A stretch of 64,000 bases of DNA from Trichinella spiralis (Eukaryota > Nematoda > Enoplea > Trichinellida > Trichinellidae): positions 11,363,286 through 11,427,285 of the forward strand of contig CM012954.1 in the NCBI GenBank assembly GCA_000181795.3, in the 5' to 3' direction. Below the pieces are notes generated by a model that was not told the origin of the DNA, ran no database searches, and saw only the letters and a list, made by a program, of their open reading frames with translations. Shown piece by piece: positions 1 to 21,500 of the stretch (position 1 is the stretch's first letter; each line of letters begins with the position of its first letter). The position numbers and the translations under genes are program-made.

Positions 1-1
1 T

Positions 2-877
2 ATTTGTAACAGTGGTAAAACTGTGATGTTCATGCGTTTTGTCACCGATCGATTTGTTCAAACTTTTTTGTCTGTTCGAGAAAATTTTTCCGCAGTGACC
101 GTCAACGGAAATCGACTGGAACTTATCGATATTCCAGGAGCTGAAGAACTGCGCATCACCTTTTTGAACAGTCACTTAAAAGTACATACATACAGCATAC
201 GGGTGTGTACATTTTTTGAAATATGATGATCGTTTTGCGTATCATTTAGAGAGGTATTCGCGGAATCATTTACGTCATTGACAGTTCCACTTTCGCGAAA
301 CAATGCAAAGAAGTTGCTCAGTATCTTTACAATCTATTGTGCGCCCTGCTTGCGACGAAAAATCACCGAGTGAAAGTGCTCATTGCTTGTGGTAAACAGG
401 ACATCGTTACGGCAAAGTCCAGCAATATACTGAAAGTATTTTTTTTTTTTTGAATTTGAAATATGAATTTTTTCTTATAATAGTGAAAATTTACCTTTTC
501 GTGTTGTCCGAGGAGGAGTATACAGCCTCTTTTTCACTTCTTTATTTGTAATTTTATTACTGAGTGATTGGTGTGAAGGGCTGTCGTCGATGGTGAACTT
601 GATTTTATTTTTCCTTCTTCTGTAGGCGAATTTGGAAAAAGAGCTGGATTTGTTGAACAGAAGTGAAAAATTTGCACTGGGTACGACGGAAATCGGTGGC
701 GTCAGTGGTTCATTGAAAAAGACTTTATTACTTGATCAACGGGACGACGGTTTGTTTTCATTCGATAAGCTGCCAATTGAGGTGCAATTTTGCGAATGTT
801 CAAGTAAAGTGAAAAACCACACTGGTGACAACAATATTGGCTTGCAAGATGTTGAACTGTGGCTGAGTCAGATTTGA
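2..877 (+). CDS. SRPRB: Signal recognition particle receptor subunit beta, 3' part (partial at window start)
   Basis: This is the membrane-anchored small GTPase of the SRP receptor, which docks SRP-ribosome complexes at the ER. Exons are 2-181, 250-435 and 626-877, all joined in phase 0 at GT-AG sites, with stop TGA at 875-877. The visible protein is 206 residues and begins inside the P-loop (CNSGKT), so the N-terminal membrane segment and the start lie outside the window. The G3 motif DIPGAEELR, the LIACGKQD region and a G5-like CECSSK follow in the family order, and the C-terminus (LQDVELWLSQI) matches the usual end of the protein. One oddity is in G4: the family has NKQD, but here the Asn is Gly (GKQD). 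The identification rests on collinear motifs over the whole visible length and is firm. Confidence 0.93.
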
Positions 878-1802
878 AGAGAAAAAACGATTGCAGTGTT
901 GTTTCTTTGTTTTTCCTCATAGTAGCCATGTTGCTGTTGCTATTTTTTTGAATCGATGATTTAAAAGATTCCATTTTTGAGTCTTTTTCATTTTATGTGA
1001 ATATTCTTTTCTTTTTTCTTCCAATGGAACGTCCTGAATGTAAGCAGAAGTTGGCCTTCATAATTTGATTGATTTATTGCAAAATCGCTGTCCATCCAAA
1101 GTACGAGTGTCACACGTTTCATGATATTATCATGTCACCATTTTTTGGGGTGGGGTGGGGGGTAATTAATTGCTAACTATAACCGACTGACGTCAAGCCC
1201 CCTCTGAGACACATGTATTCTCTGCCCATTCATCATAGAGACAGACTGTGACGACTACTGGAGAGGCGGGGCTGGCTTGTCGAACCTTGTGTACACGTGA
1301 AGCGTGTTGTTTATCGCGCTGGTGGAAACAGCAACCAAGCACGACAATAATAGCAAAAAAAAGAATGGTATAAAATCACGTTAGAAAATAATTTCGTAAA
1401 ATGCAAACAGCAAAAAGAAAATATACACAAATTATTAACTTTTTAAACCGACTTTCTTTTCCATTAAAACTTGCTATGGTTATGGTTATCGAATACAGAA
1501 CACAATTAATCTAGTCATCAATATTCAAAAAGAATTAACAACATTTTCGTTCCCACAAACATATTCATACGTAGTTTTGTTTGTTGAACAGTGTTGTTCA
1601 TTTGTAAAAGAAAATAAAATCCATTACACATCGACGACATACATTTATAAAAAATTAAATATAAATTCTATTTAACATTGTGATTGTGGTTATTTAAATA
1701 AAATAAGCAATAAAAAGAGAAAAAAAATACTTGTGTGCTTGAAAAAAAAAGACACGACACGACTGTGGAATAGATGCTTTTTTTCTGTATGATGATGATG
1801 TA
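878..1802. other. Intergenic, no gene seen
   Basis: This lies between two convergent gene ends. It is AT-rich, with a short G-run near 1145-1160 and poly-A tracts. I see no convincing ORF or RNA gene. Confidence 0.5.
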
Positions 1803-2267
1803 TCAGTCGGTGCCAAGCTGCAAATGCACAATACGCAACTCTTCGGCATCTTTGTTGCGCAACAGACGTCCAAGCAGTCCGAACATCGCCGGATCTTGAC
1901 CGCCCAAAGCGGTCGCCGCATCGTCGTCCACCGGGATGAACGTGGTAATACGCCGGCACTTGTAAGCCACCAACCAGCCGTCCAACCACCTCAAATATTG
2001 GGCGCTGATGTCGGCCAGAGGTGTGGTCGGCTTGTCTCGGACGTTGGCTTTCAACTTTTTGAACGCGTACTGGGTGGCCGTTTCCACGGTAGTGGTATCG
2101 TATTTTTCGTCGTTGATCACCACAGCCGTACCGTTGGCGAACAACGCCCAAGTGTACCTGGGCTTGATCAACCGTTTGTAAGCGTTCACCAGACGAGCCT
2201 GATCCGGAACTCCATTTTGAGGTAAATCGACAACACTACTACTGTCAACGCTCGAACGATTGCCCAT
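1803..2267 (-). CDS. Unrecognised single-exon protein, 154 aa, predicted N-myristoylated
   Basis: The ORF runs from ATG at 2267 to stop TGA at 1803-1805. A TGA lies immediately upstream in frame, so the ATG is a real start unless an unseen splice exists. The protein begins MGNRSS, which fits the N-myristoylation consensus (Gly2, Ser6). The body is a compact mixed sequence with YTWALFANGTAVVI near residue 45 and a Trp-rich stretch (YLRWLDGWLVAYK) near residue 100. There is no signal peptide or membrane segment. GC content is much higher than in the flanks, as in the neighbouring kinase tail. I do not recognise the family. It lies 1.6 kb beyond the kinase gene on the same strand and could be missed because it has no introns. 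Coding status is likely from base composition and codon use; function is unknown. Confidence 0.7.
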   Translation of the reverse strand: MGNRSSVDSSSVVDLPQNGVPDQARLVNAYKRLIKPRYTWALFANGTAVVINDEKYDTTTVETATQYAFKKLKANVRDKPTTPLADISAQYLRWLDGWLVAYKCRRITTFIPVDDDAATALGGQDPAMFGLLGRLLRNKDAEELRIVHLQLGTD

Positions 2268-3843
2268 TCAACTGCTTTTCGTAGCTGTATTTTAAAATCA
2301 ATAGTAATAATAATAATAATAATGAAACTTAAAAATCTACTGTATTCTATTCAAATGCGCAAGAAAAAGAAGAGGAAGAAGCACAATTCGCCGTACAACT
2401 TTTACCTACACTGTCGCTGTGCACCCACCGCCAGTGGTTATTTAGTTAGTTATCGAACCAGTTAGTTGTTAGCCAAAAGTCGTCGCATAACAACAACCAA
2501 TCATCATCGTTCAACATTCTAATTTCGATAAATACCAATAAAAAAGCAATAAATCTATTATTAAAAAACAAAAAGAAGTACTTTATCGTAATCCAACTCA
2601 AATAACTTACTTATCAGATATATTTCTTTGCCAACACAACAAGAACAAGAACAACAACCTGTGTGCAAACACAACACATGCAAAATATTGACCAGTATAA
2701 TGAAGATAAAGCAAGACAAGATGACAGACAGCAATTGAAGAAAACAATCCGCTTACTTTTCACAGTATGTCAGTTAAAATAATGCATTAATCAAAATTGT
2801 TCAGCTCAACAACAAACAAATTTTACAAATTACCTCTACGCGCACGTCGCTTCAAACAACTTGGCAAATAAACTGCCTTCTGTCTTCCTTTTGTCATCGA
2901 AATTTCTTGGAGTTTTTTTCCAAAAACACAAAAAAAAAATAATATACCTACCTCCACAAGAGCATCAAAATATATAATACCTAGTATAGTTTTCTATTCA
3001 GCACCATCAAATTTTGATGCTTTTGTTTACCGCTTTGGTGATATGAAGAAAATAAAATAAATCAAGAAAATATATATACAATCTGACAATCAAGTGCACT
3101 GACCACCCGTGGAAAAAAAGCACAAAACAACATTACTTATGTAGTATATAAATAAATTTCAGCAAAAGAAAAAAAATTTAATTCTACACTATACATACAA
3201 ATATATACATCATGTATGTATGAAGAAGTATCGACATGACGAGCAGCAACAACCTGAAACAACATGCATATGCAAATACAAGACAGACAGACAGACAGAC
3301 AGAAATTTTTTCTTCTTTGATTAGCCAAGCCATTTCAAAAAATTACATTTGAAAAATAATGAAAAAACAAACAAACAAACAAACAACTTCTTCATCGAGA
3401 AAAACAATCGCTGACCAATCAATGAATAATGAATGATGATGGCACAAAATTATGGACAGACTGTGACGCAAGAAATTTAATGCGTATCCAGATGAAATAA
3501 TAATAATAATAATAATAATTGGAGCGTTAACATTGAGAAAAGAAAAAAAAACAAGCGCAACGGCAAGGCCACCGGTAAATGAAACATTGAAATTATCGTA
3601 CTGAAACGAAAAAAACCCTACAGATAGATAGATAGTTGTATACCTACACGAATATTCCATTTGTACCAACACAGAGCATAGATGTGGAGTGCAAAATAGA
3701 ATGAAGCTGTCAACTGGATGGTAAGTGGAAAGTCGGTTGTTCGAATTTTGTTCGTCTTAAATAAAATGAAGATGAAAAAAAATCGAATACTGTGCCTTCT
3801 TCCTGCTTCCCCCTCCATTTCACCAACCTACCTACCTACCTAC
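2268..3843. other. Intergenic, AT-rich with simple repeats
   Basis: This separates the small single-exon gene from the end of the kinase gene. It holds AAT and CAGA simple repeats, poly-A tracts and no convincing coding sequence. The 5' control region of the small gene should lie at its left end. Confidence 0.5.
3281..3302. repeat. (CAGA)n microsatellite
   Basis: About five tandem tetranucleotide units are visible in intergenic DNA. Confidence 0.85.

Positions 3844-3851
<8 letters not shown>
3827..3851. repeat. (TACC)n microsatellite overlapping the kinase stop codon
   Basis: About six tandem TACC units on the plus strand read as TAGG on the minus strand. The TAG stop of the tau-tubulin kinase gene (3844-3846) is made from this repeat, so length changes could alter the C-terminus. 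Confidence 0.85.
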
Positions 3852-12313
<8,462 letters not shown>

Positions 12314-15300
12314 AGCCGCCGTCCCAGTTCAACCGAAACGCATGGCTGACCACCACCGGCCGACCAGAGCTCAGCAACGGTAGCTTTGGACGTCGCACGT
12401 TGCAAGCAGAGGCAGGCGATTTTCTTTTATTTTTCTTTTTCTGCTCTGCTCAGTGTTCTTCTTTGTCCTTTGCAATAATATTGTTCATATTAATAATAAT
12501 AATATCATTATTGGTGTTGTTGTTAGAACAGTTATTCGTATTATATTATTTCACCAACACTGACGACAAATTGGCCGAAAAAGAAATAAGAGACCAGTCA
12601 AGTCAGTGTTAATCGGTCAGTTCAGTTTTCAAGTTAGTCGATCAACGGCCGACCAGCGTTATTATTGCAATCATCGGAGAGTACAGTAACCTATTGATAA
12701 GCAAGTACGAATGTGTTCAAACTAGCCTGGCTGGCTGACGTGTTGCAGCTGGCTGAGAAGAGCAGAAGGGGAGAGAGAAAGAGAGCGAGAATGTGAGAGA
12801 ACAACAGCAAGAGAGCAACGAAAATGTGGAGAAAGAGAAAAAGAGACTGCGTATGCAAGTGTTCAAGTGTCTGCTGATTGCTGACGTGGTGAATATTGTC
12901 GGTCGTGCGAAATGGTCGCCACCGCTTTTCACTTGCCAGAAAATTAACAGCCTGCTTGCTATATGCAGGCTGGTTGGAGTGCGTTCGTTTGTCAAGTCAC
13001 AGAGTTGCTTGTGGTTGAAGCGATTATTGGCTGTTGAAAAAGAACAAGTGTTGAGAATTGCCGCCACGGCCTCAGCCTAAGCAAGGTGTAACATTACTCC
13101 AGGCAAGCCGGTTCCAATCAGCACAACTGTGTGCGTAAATGATGCCAGCAGAAGCAGTGCTTTCGCTTTCTTCAACTCTCTTCTGAACTCTGGCGAAGGT
13201 ATGCTTCTTCACACATAACGCACCCACCACACACACACAACTGACAATCTATAATATTGATTTTTGAACAGCGTCAAAGAGAAGATTTTACTGGATGTAT
13301 GGCACGTCGTAACAGCGCCATTTGACAAGCTTATGTCAGCGGTTCCAGTAGCAACCGACCAATGACAGCTGATCGAATGAAAGTGAACATCATCTGCGCG
13401 CGTTCAATCGTCCAAAATTGAAATCAAATCCCAAATAGCGTTCCAGATTTTTCTACTTTAAGTCATTTCATCTCCAAACTGTGTCCGGTATACCCGACTT
13501 TATTGCACCACAACTGCAACAAATCATTTTGTTCATTTTGTTGTTGTTGTTGTTGATCAATCATCTCAATTTATCTATTAAACATTGAAATAATTCGACA
13601 ATTTGAAACAGAAAAGAAAACAACAACAAACTGCCATTATGATGATTATCTACTTCATACTACGATGCATACAAATTCAAACTCAAAAAAATCAGATCAA
13701 AAAATTATACGATAATATTTTCACGTGTGAGGATTCATCAGATGCTGATGTTTTAAGAAAAAAAATCAACTGCCGACAAATGATGTGAATCAAAAATAAA
13801 AAGCACAATTTTATGCATCACGAACACCTTTTTACTTAAAGTAGTAATAATATTGGAAATAATTTTTTGTCAAATTACTCTTCTTTTCAAATTTATCCTA
13901 TCGTTGTAAATTTTTCCTTCAATTATTTCTATTTCAACTCAAAAAAAATAAAGCAGAACAACAAATGTATCGTTTGATTTGAATAAATTTCAGAATAAAA
14001 AAAACACTTTAATTCTCAGCATCTGAGTATTCTGTAATTGTTTGCAACTTGTTTGCATTTTAAAATTGCAACAATTGCTCAAATTTAATAAAACTAAATA
14101 AAAACTCTAGCAACTTTTGCGTCACTACTACAAAATAATAAATTAAAAAATTAGGAACAAGAAAAAGTTGAATATAATTTTAAAGAAGATGAATATTTTC
14201 ACATCTGAAAAAGGGGAACAAAAAACTGCACCATTACCTATTGAAATGTATATGCAGTATGAGTATTTTAAAAAATTCTCAAAAAAAAACTTTATTAAAC
14301 AAATTTATGTAAATTGAAAATATTCAAAATGTATTCAATATCAATCATAACACAGTCGGTGAATTTTTGTTAAATTACAAATTTCACTTTGTACAAATGA
14401 TGAATAACAGTGAGCTTTGTCAGAAAGTTGCAAAAAGAAAGCATGCAGGGACTGTTGGAGTTGTTTTCCATTGTATGCAAAAGCATCGATTTGCAATTCT
14501 CTCCCCGTGACAGACAACAATCAAATTTTAAGCTTGTTTGTTGTGTAAAAAAAATCAATCTGCAAACACAATCAAAAATAAAGAAAACCTTTTTCCCAAT
14601 TAAGGGACGAACGTGTAGTGATAGCAGTTGAAAAGTGAAAACTGAGCACACGAAACTGCGTGATTTGGAGGAAAAAAAATTTTTATAATCACGACTCAAT
14701 AATTTGGTGTGGTGGTTGTTTTTATTAGATTTGAAAATTTAAACCCGTGAACAAAACTCAAAAGTGGCTATAGCAACTCAAAGCGATGAAGTTGAAGTGA
14801 AAAAATAAAAATATTAATTATTACTATCATCATAAATGACAAACTGGATGGATGAGCTTTCCTGATCAAGTTATAATGCGTTGCTGAAAAACAGACGAAT
14901 CAAATAAATAGTCGCGCATCTCGTTTGGAAATTGCAGCTGCCAAAAATGCAATTTGTATCGAAAGAAAAAGTAACCGCATTCAAGAAATAATAATTAAAA
15001 AATATACATATACAGGACAAATATTTTCAAATTAAATATTCGCGAACAAAATCAACAATAATTTTTCATCTGCAAATAACAATTATTGAAAAATCTCAAA
15101 ACTCCTCCCTTGCATGATTCATTTCTTGGTGTAAATAATCTATCGCCTGAATAGTATATTTAAAAAATAAAAAAAACTTACATATTGTAGTGAAATATGA
15201 TAACAAATTGCTGAATAAAAATTGAAAAAGAGAACAACAAAAATAGCATTACTGTTGAACGAAGAAATATAGATGACGATGATGAAGCGATCTACTGCTA

Positions 15301-15572
15301 CTACAATTACCGATGAGCGTATATTTACATTCTGTATTTGTGTGCAGCCGTGTGTCAGTATCTAGCCTTTACAATGATGCTAATTCAACGAATAGATAAA
15401 CAAAATTCAAACTGCCTGTTCCTTGTAAATTGTACACACGTACACCACATGCAGAGCTGTCAACACCGGCGTCGAAAACTATTAATCCAAGAAAACGCTA
15501 CTGATTCATTTGATCAACGTGTTGACGTTGTTGTACAGTTTTTCCATTTCGCCTCATCCAGGCATCCTCACA
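12314..15572. other. Divergent intergenic region between the kinase and corin-like genes
   Basis: This must hold the 5' regions of two divergently transcribed genes. A short upstream ORF (ATG at 12344, 4 codons) precedes the kinase start. The 12740-13070 stretch is less AT-rich and begins with GA-rich sequence (GAGAGAGAAAGAGAGC), which suggests promoter-proximal DNA. The remainder is AT-rich and I see no gene in it. Confidence 0.5.
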
Positions 15573-18500
15573 ATGGAAGCCGGTGTAGTACGTCGCCATG
15601 ACTCACTAAACAACTGCTTGTAAATGCTATTTTTTTCAGCCTGGCAAATATTCTCAACGCGGTGAAACGGACAGAAGAACATCGAGAGGCATGAAAATTA
15701 GTAAGTCATTTTTCATTGAAATTAATAGAAATCAACAGAAAAAATTTTTATCATTTTCATTTTGCTGAAACTGTTGTGTGAAATTCAATCTATGTTCCAA
15801 AATACACTGCTGTCATTTCAAAAAGTTTTTCATTTTCAAATTTCATCAATTTCAATTAAATCTAAATCATAAATTTGCCAAAAAAAATAGCCACATTCAT
15901 TTTTTCTCCTTTTCATCTTATACATTGCTGATATATGTCTTAATGGATATATATTCATACATGATCCCGTAATTTTCAACTGTAAAACTAAACTTCGTCT
16001 TGAAATTTCCATTACCACTGCTTTGAAATGAATCTCAGACAAAACAATTCTCAGCAACTGAATGAATGTTAAGATGAAGCAAAGATTTTTGAATTCATTC
16101 AATATTATTGATACACTGCATTGCCAATTAATTATCTTGTACAAATGCTACACTTATTACAAGAACATGTAAACAAAACGAAATATAATTCATCATCGCG
16201 TGCTGCTAAATACAACTGGTTTTAAATTGAAATATACATACGTATATGTCTTCTTTTGGAAAATATATAATTAAAATTTAAAAAATTGCTCTTCTTTCAC
16301 AGCACATCCTACTTCGCTTGAACACCATGAACAGGTAAAACACTTCAACTTCTCTTATTAAAATTAAAAAAAACAAAATAAACCAATTTCCATTTAAGCG
16401 ACATGTAAACAGAATTCAATTGAACAATGAAAATGAGCACAATCGACGATTCAGAGGCAACTTGTACAAATTCGGTTGCATCATTTCCATTTGTGTAGTT
16501 TTTATTTTGGTGATCGTTCTGAGCGCCCTTCTCAGCAGTGAAGGTATTTTGTTGTATTTTGTTTTTCAATAAATTTCAAAAATTATGCAAATCAAAACCA
16601 AATCCCTTGACAGGAAATTCGTCAAGTGCAGAACAAATGACGGAAAATATGAAACGAAAATTTTGGTGCACGTTCATTCAAGAAAACAGCCTGGAAGAAT
16701 CGACCAAAATGGAATTGGAACTATCAACCCTACTATATTTGGAAATGGTAAATAAATAAATAAATAAATAAACAAGTGTTTCTCAAAATGATTTTCTTTT
16801 CATATCCGGGAAATTTTCGTCAATACAACACTCAATCCGTATCTTGTGGATGTTGATGTTGTGCATCTGAATCGAACGTGAGTGCAAAGCAGAAATTCCA
16901 TTCTTTGCAAATAGCATCCGTTCTTCGTTCTTTTTTTTAAATTAATTGCAGAGATAATTTAAACGGAGTGAATGTGACGTTCATTTTGGAATTTATCAAC
17001 GAACCTTCTTTGGAAGAGTTGAATGTCGACTTTTTGAAAACATTATTCCAAACAACCATACCACGCATAAATGTGGAAAGTGTACAAGTTGAAGGTGATT
17101 CTTATGAAAAAAAAATAATAAAATTTTCTTTCTTCTTCTTATACACATTTACATATTTATTATGCAGAAATAAAACAGCCAATTATTCCCGTTCCAACAC
17201 CAGAATCCAACAGCACTGAACCGACGATCAACACAAATACAACAATCCCATCGACTCCGAATCAGACAACCCCATCAGTGATCAGTAAGTAGGAAGTGTT
17301 TGAAATTTAAATTTATGCTTTAAAGAACAAAAAGGTACATTTCACACGTAATAGCATTGTTCGACCTTGTACCATTCTGCACCGATTTCGGCTGGCAGAA
17401 GACGTGCTATCCGAATCATTTGGGCTATCGAAACAAATACGAAGTGTTGGCTTCGTTGAGCTTTTTCCAAGTAAGCATATTTTTCAACGACAACAATATG
17501 TTCAATATGAATAATCAAATATTTTTCAAAAAAAACCCCCCCCCACAACAACAGATACTGAACAAACAGCAATGTCACAGACAAGTGCAAATTTTCGCAT
17601 GCTTGCTATTGCAACCTCCGTGCAAGGAAAACACCGGCATAGTATCAGTGTGTAGGCCATTTTGTGAAGGTATATAGATAGTGTTGTTCAATAGTTATTG
17701 CTGAAATTCAAATGGACAAATTTTTCCCTGTTCATTTGTTCAGAAGTTGTTTCCGCTTGTTCAAAGTCGTTGGCAATGACAGAAATCGGTGAAAAGAATC
17801 TGTGCAGTGATGAAATTTCAAATTATGGTCCAAATTGTATGCAATTTTGTGACGAAGACAATTTCATTTGTGAACAAACCCGACTCTGCATAAATGCCAC
17901 TCGTCGATGCGACGGCAATCTCGACTGCGGTGCAAATGACATCAGCGATGAGTTAAACTGTGGTTAGTTATCCATTTTTTTAAATAAATAAATATATATA
18001 TAAATAAAAGAAACAAAAGTAGAACTAACAATTGTAGAATGCAAATCAAACGAATTCCGTTGTCGCAATGGATTGTGCATCAGTCAGTTGAAAACATGCA
18101 ACAACGAAAATGACTGTGGAGAATGGGAAGATGAGAAAAATTGCAGTGAATATATATTTAGTTTTAACACTGTTGACGGATATTTGAAATTTTTGTTTCG
18201 TTTAACATTAGCTTGTCGAGAAAATTGGAAAAAATGCACAGAAACTGGCCAATGTTTTCCAGCTTCATTTTGGTGTGATGGTGAATTCCATTGCGGTGAC
18301 AAATCAGACGAACTTCAATGCGGTTATACTTAAATAAATATATATTCATACAGTGGACAAAACATGCATAATTAATTAAACTGTTTAGAATGTCCTAGAG
18401 AACAGTTCATCTGCCAAAACGGAGCATGCATGCCAGCAAATGTCCGATGCAATGGTGTCAACGATTGCGGTGATTTCAGCGATGAATTCGACTGTGGTAA

Positions 18501-21500
18501 ATTATTAAAATAAAAATAAAAGAAGACAACACAACAACCAAAAAAAGAAAAAGAAAAAAAAATATTTTTTTTCCATGTTTAGAATGTCAAGCTGAACAAT
18601 TTCGCTGCGACAAATATTTGTGCAAATATTTCGACAACGACTGGTGCAACGGCAAAGCGGATTGCGTTGACGCAACGGACGAGCCGGCAAATTGCAGTAC
18701 GACAATATGGACAAAAGAAAAAAAATTTTTTTTCTTTTTAAACAACATTATTAATTATAACTAATATTCACAAATTTTACAATACAGCCTGCAAACCTGG
18801 ACAATTCAAATGTGACGACGGTTTCTGTTTGGCAAAGCATCGCGTTTGTGATCGCTACATCGACTGCAAGGACGGCAGTGATGAACTGCACTGCGGTTTG
18901 GAAAAAAAAATCTTCGCAAAAAAAAACAAATATCCAACTAAACCAACTGCCCATTTCTAATTTAGATTGCACACCAGAAGAATTTCAATGCGAACCAGGA
19001 ATCTGCATACCGCTTGAAAAAGTCTGCGACGGTGAAGCAAACTGTGCAAACAGAAAAGATGAACTACAACAATGTGGTACTTATTTGTCCCATTTGAAAA
19101 GATGACTTATTTAAAAAAAACCACCCAAATAAAATAATATTTTTTCAGAATGTAACAGCAAAGAGCAGTTTCGTTGTAAAAATGGCCAATGTATGGATAT
19201 AAACAGATACTGCAATCACAGGACAGATTGTCTTGACGGCGATGACGAATTTCAAAATTGTGAAGGCAGTACGCATTGAATCGTTTTTTTCCCATTTTTT
19301 TTCATCCAAAAATGGTTCATCACTTGTATTTCATCGCAATTTCAGAATGCCCACCCGGCTATGGAAAAAAATGCAACCTCAGAACTACTGGCGAATATAA
19401 GTGTTTGCCAGAATCGATGATGTGTGATGGTGTATCGGATTGTGAGCGTAACGAAGATGAAGAAAATTGCAGTATCATAATTTTTTTAATAAATCAAACT
19501 TGTAGAAAATTGAATTTTAACCGTGCTTCCATTTTCACAGAATGCCGAGAAGATCAGTTCCAATGCAACGATGGTGCATGCAAGCCGTGGTCATTGTACT
19601 GTAATAGTATACATGATTGTCTCGATTTTTCGGACGAGACAAACTGCAGTAAGATGAGCAAATATATAATAAAAATGGAATTAAAAAATATCAAAAGTAT
19701 GAACATATTTCAGCTTGCAATGAAAAATACCAAGAAACTTGTCACGATGGTTGGTGTTATGACAAAAATCATCGTTGCGATGGTAAAGCTCAATGTGCTG
19801 ATCTATCCGACGAATACAACTGCAGTATGTAAATTAATATTTTCAAATAAACTAAGCACATACGTATACATATTGTAATTTAGCTTGTGCTGAATATTTA
19901 AGAAAATCTAATCCTGAAAAGCTATGCGATTATGTTCAAGACTGTGCAGATCGAACAGATGAGCTGAATTGCAGTACGCATTACTCCATACCACACACAA
20001 ACAGACAGACAAATATATATATGTATCAATTATTTCAGAATTTTGTTTAAATTTTTAGGTTACATCCCAAAAAACTTGAAAAATAAATACGACACATTCC
20101 TCTGCTATGGTGGAGCAGCGCTTGACCGATCAAAAATATGCGACGGCAATATTGATTGTCCAATGGGAGATGATGAATACCATTGCTGTAAATTTCAATT
20201 TATTTTTTATTAAAAAGAAATTTTTTAAACTTTTTTTATCCACTTTCAGATTTTCTAATGCCAAAAGAAGGTTATGATCTCAACAAACCCTGGGTGTTTC
20301 AAGATGCTGGAGTAATTTTTGTACAAAGCAAAGGATCGTGGGGAATCGTATGTGCACCTTCAAATGAAAATAACAATTCATTAAATGCTTTGGCTGAGCA
20401 CGTCTGCAAGAGAAACTTATTCCAGTATTTTTTCTTTTGTGCATTAAGAAAAGCAAAAATAGCCAACAAGAATAATATCCATAAAAATGAATTTCAGTTC
20501 TGTTGATTACATTTCCAGAGTGCCATTGGACGATACGCAACAAATACCAACTTATCAACTGAATTCATTCAATCCAAAAGAGTAATAATAATAATAATAA
20601 TAAGATGATGATGATGAAATTTCTCATTTTTCTTTTTGTTCATTTTTCCACTTATTATTTCAGTTTCGTTCAAACTGACTGTCCCAGCAAACAAACAGTT
20701 GCGGTGATGTGCAAATCTGAAAGTAGTACCATTCGCTTGTTTATTCGTTCTTAATTAATCAATGTTAATTTGCTTTGGTTAATTGAAGTATGCGGTCAAG
20801 ATCCGTACAAACTCAGCAGTCCAAGTGTATCACTTTTGCAAAGCACCGCCATGCGGACTTTACCCTTCTTTGCCAGTATTTACACAGATGGCAAGCACCG
20901 CTGTTCTGGAATTATTTACCAACGACGATGGATACTCACATCGGCCAGTTGTGTAGAAAAGTGCCTCATATTATTCGACTTGTATGAATAATTTCTTTCT
21001 TTTTAAAATTTTCAATTCACCTAGAAATGACTTGTTCACAATGCGGGTACGAGTTGGGCAACAACGAAATTCCAGTCTGAGTCCATTTGACCAATTTTTC
21101 TACGTTGCACAAGCAATCAAACATTCCATGTATAAACCGATCCCCAATGTCGAACATGATATCGCCTTGTTGCAATTGGACAAAAATATCCAATATACAC
21201 CATTTGTACAGCCTATCTGCTTAAGCAACGGTAAAGTTGACGTTTCAAAATTAGACACTCATACAATCGGTATGGGTAGACTTCGACGAAAAGCCATCAA
21301 AGCCGAACATGCCGATCTAACAAGACTGTCTGTTAAAAATGCAGACATTTGCAAAAGCAATTTGATAGTCAAGTTAGAAAGAGTGAAAATTGCAGAAAAT
21401 CAGTTCTGCACTCTGGAAAGAGACAAATCATATCTTTGTCAAGTATGCTAGCACAAATAAAGAAACACTGAAAAAAGCAAAGGAAATTTTCCTATTCCCA

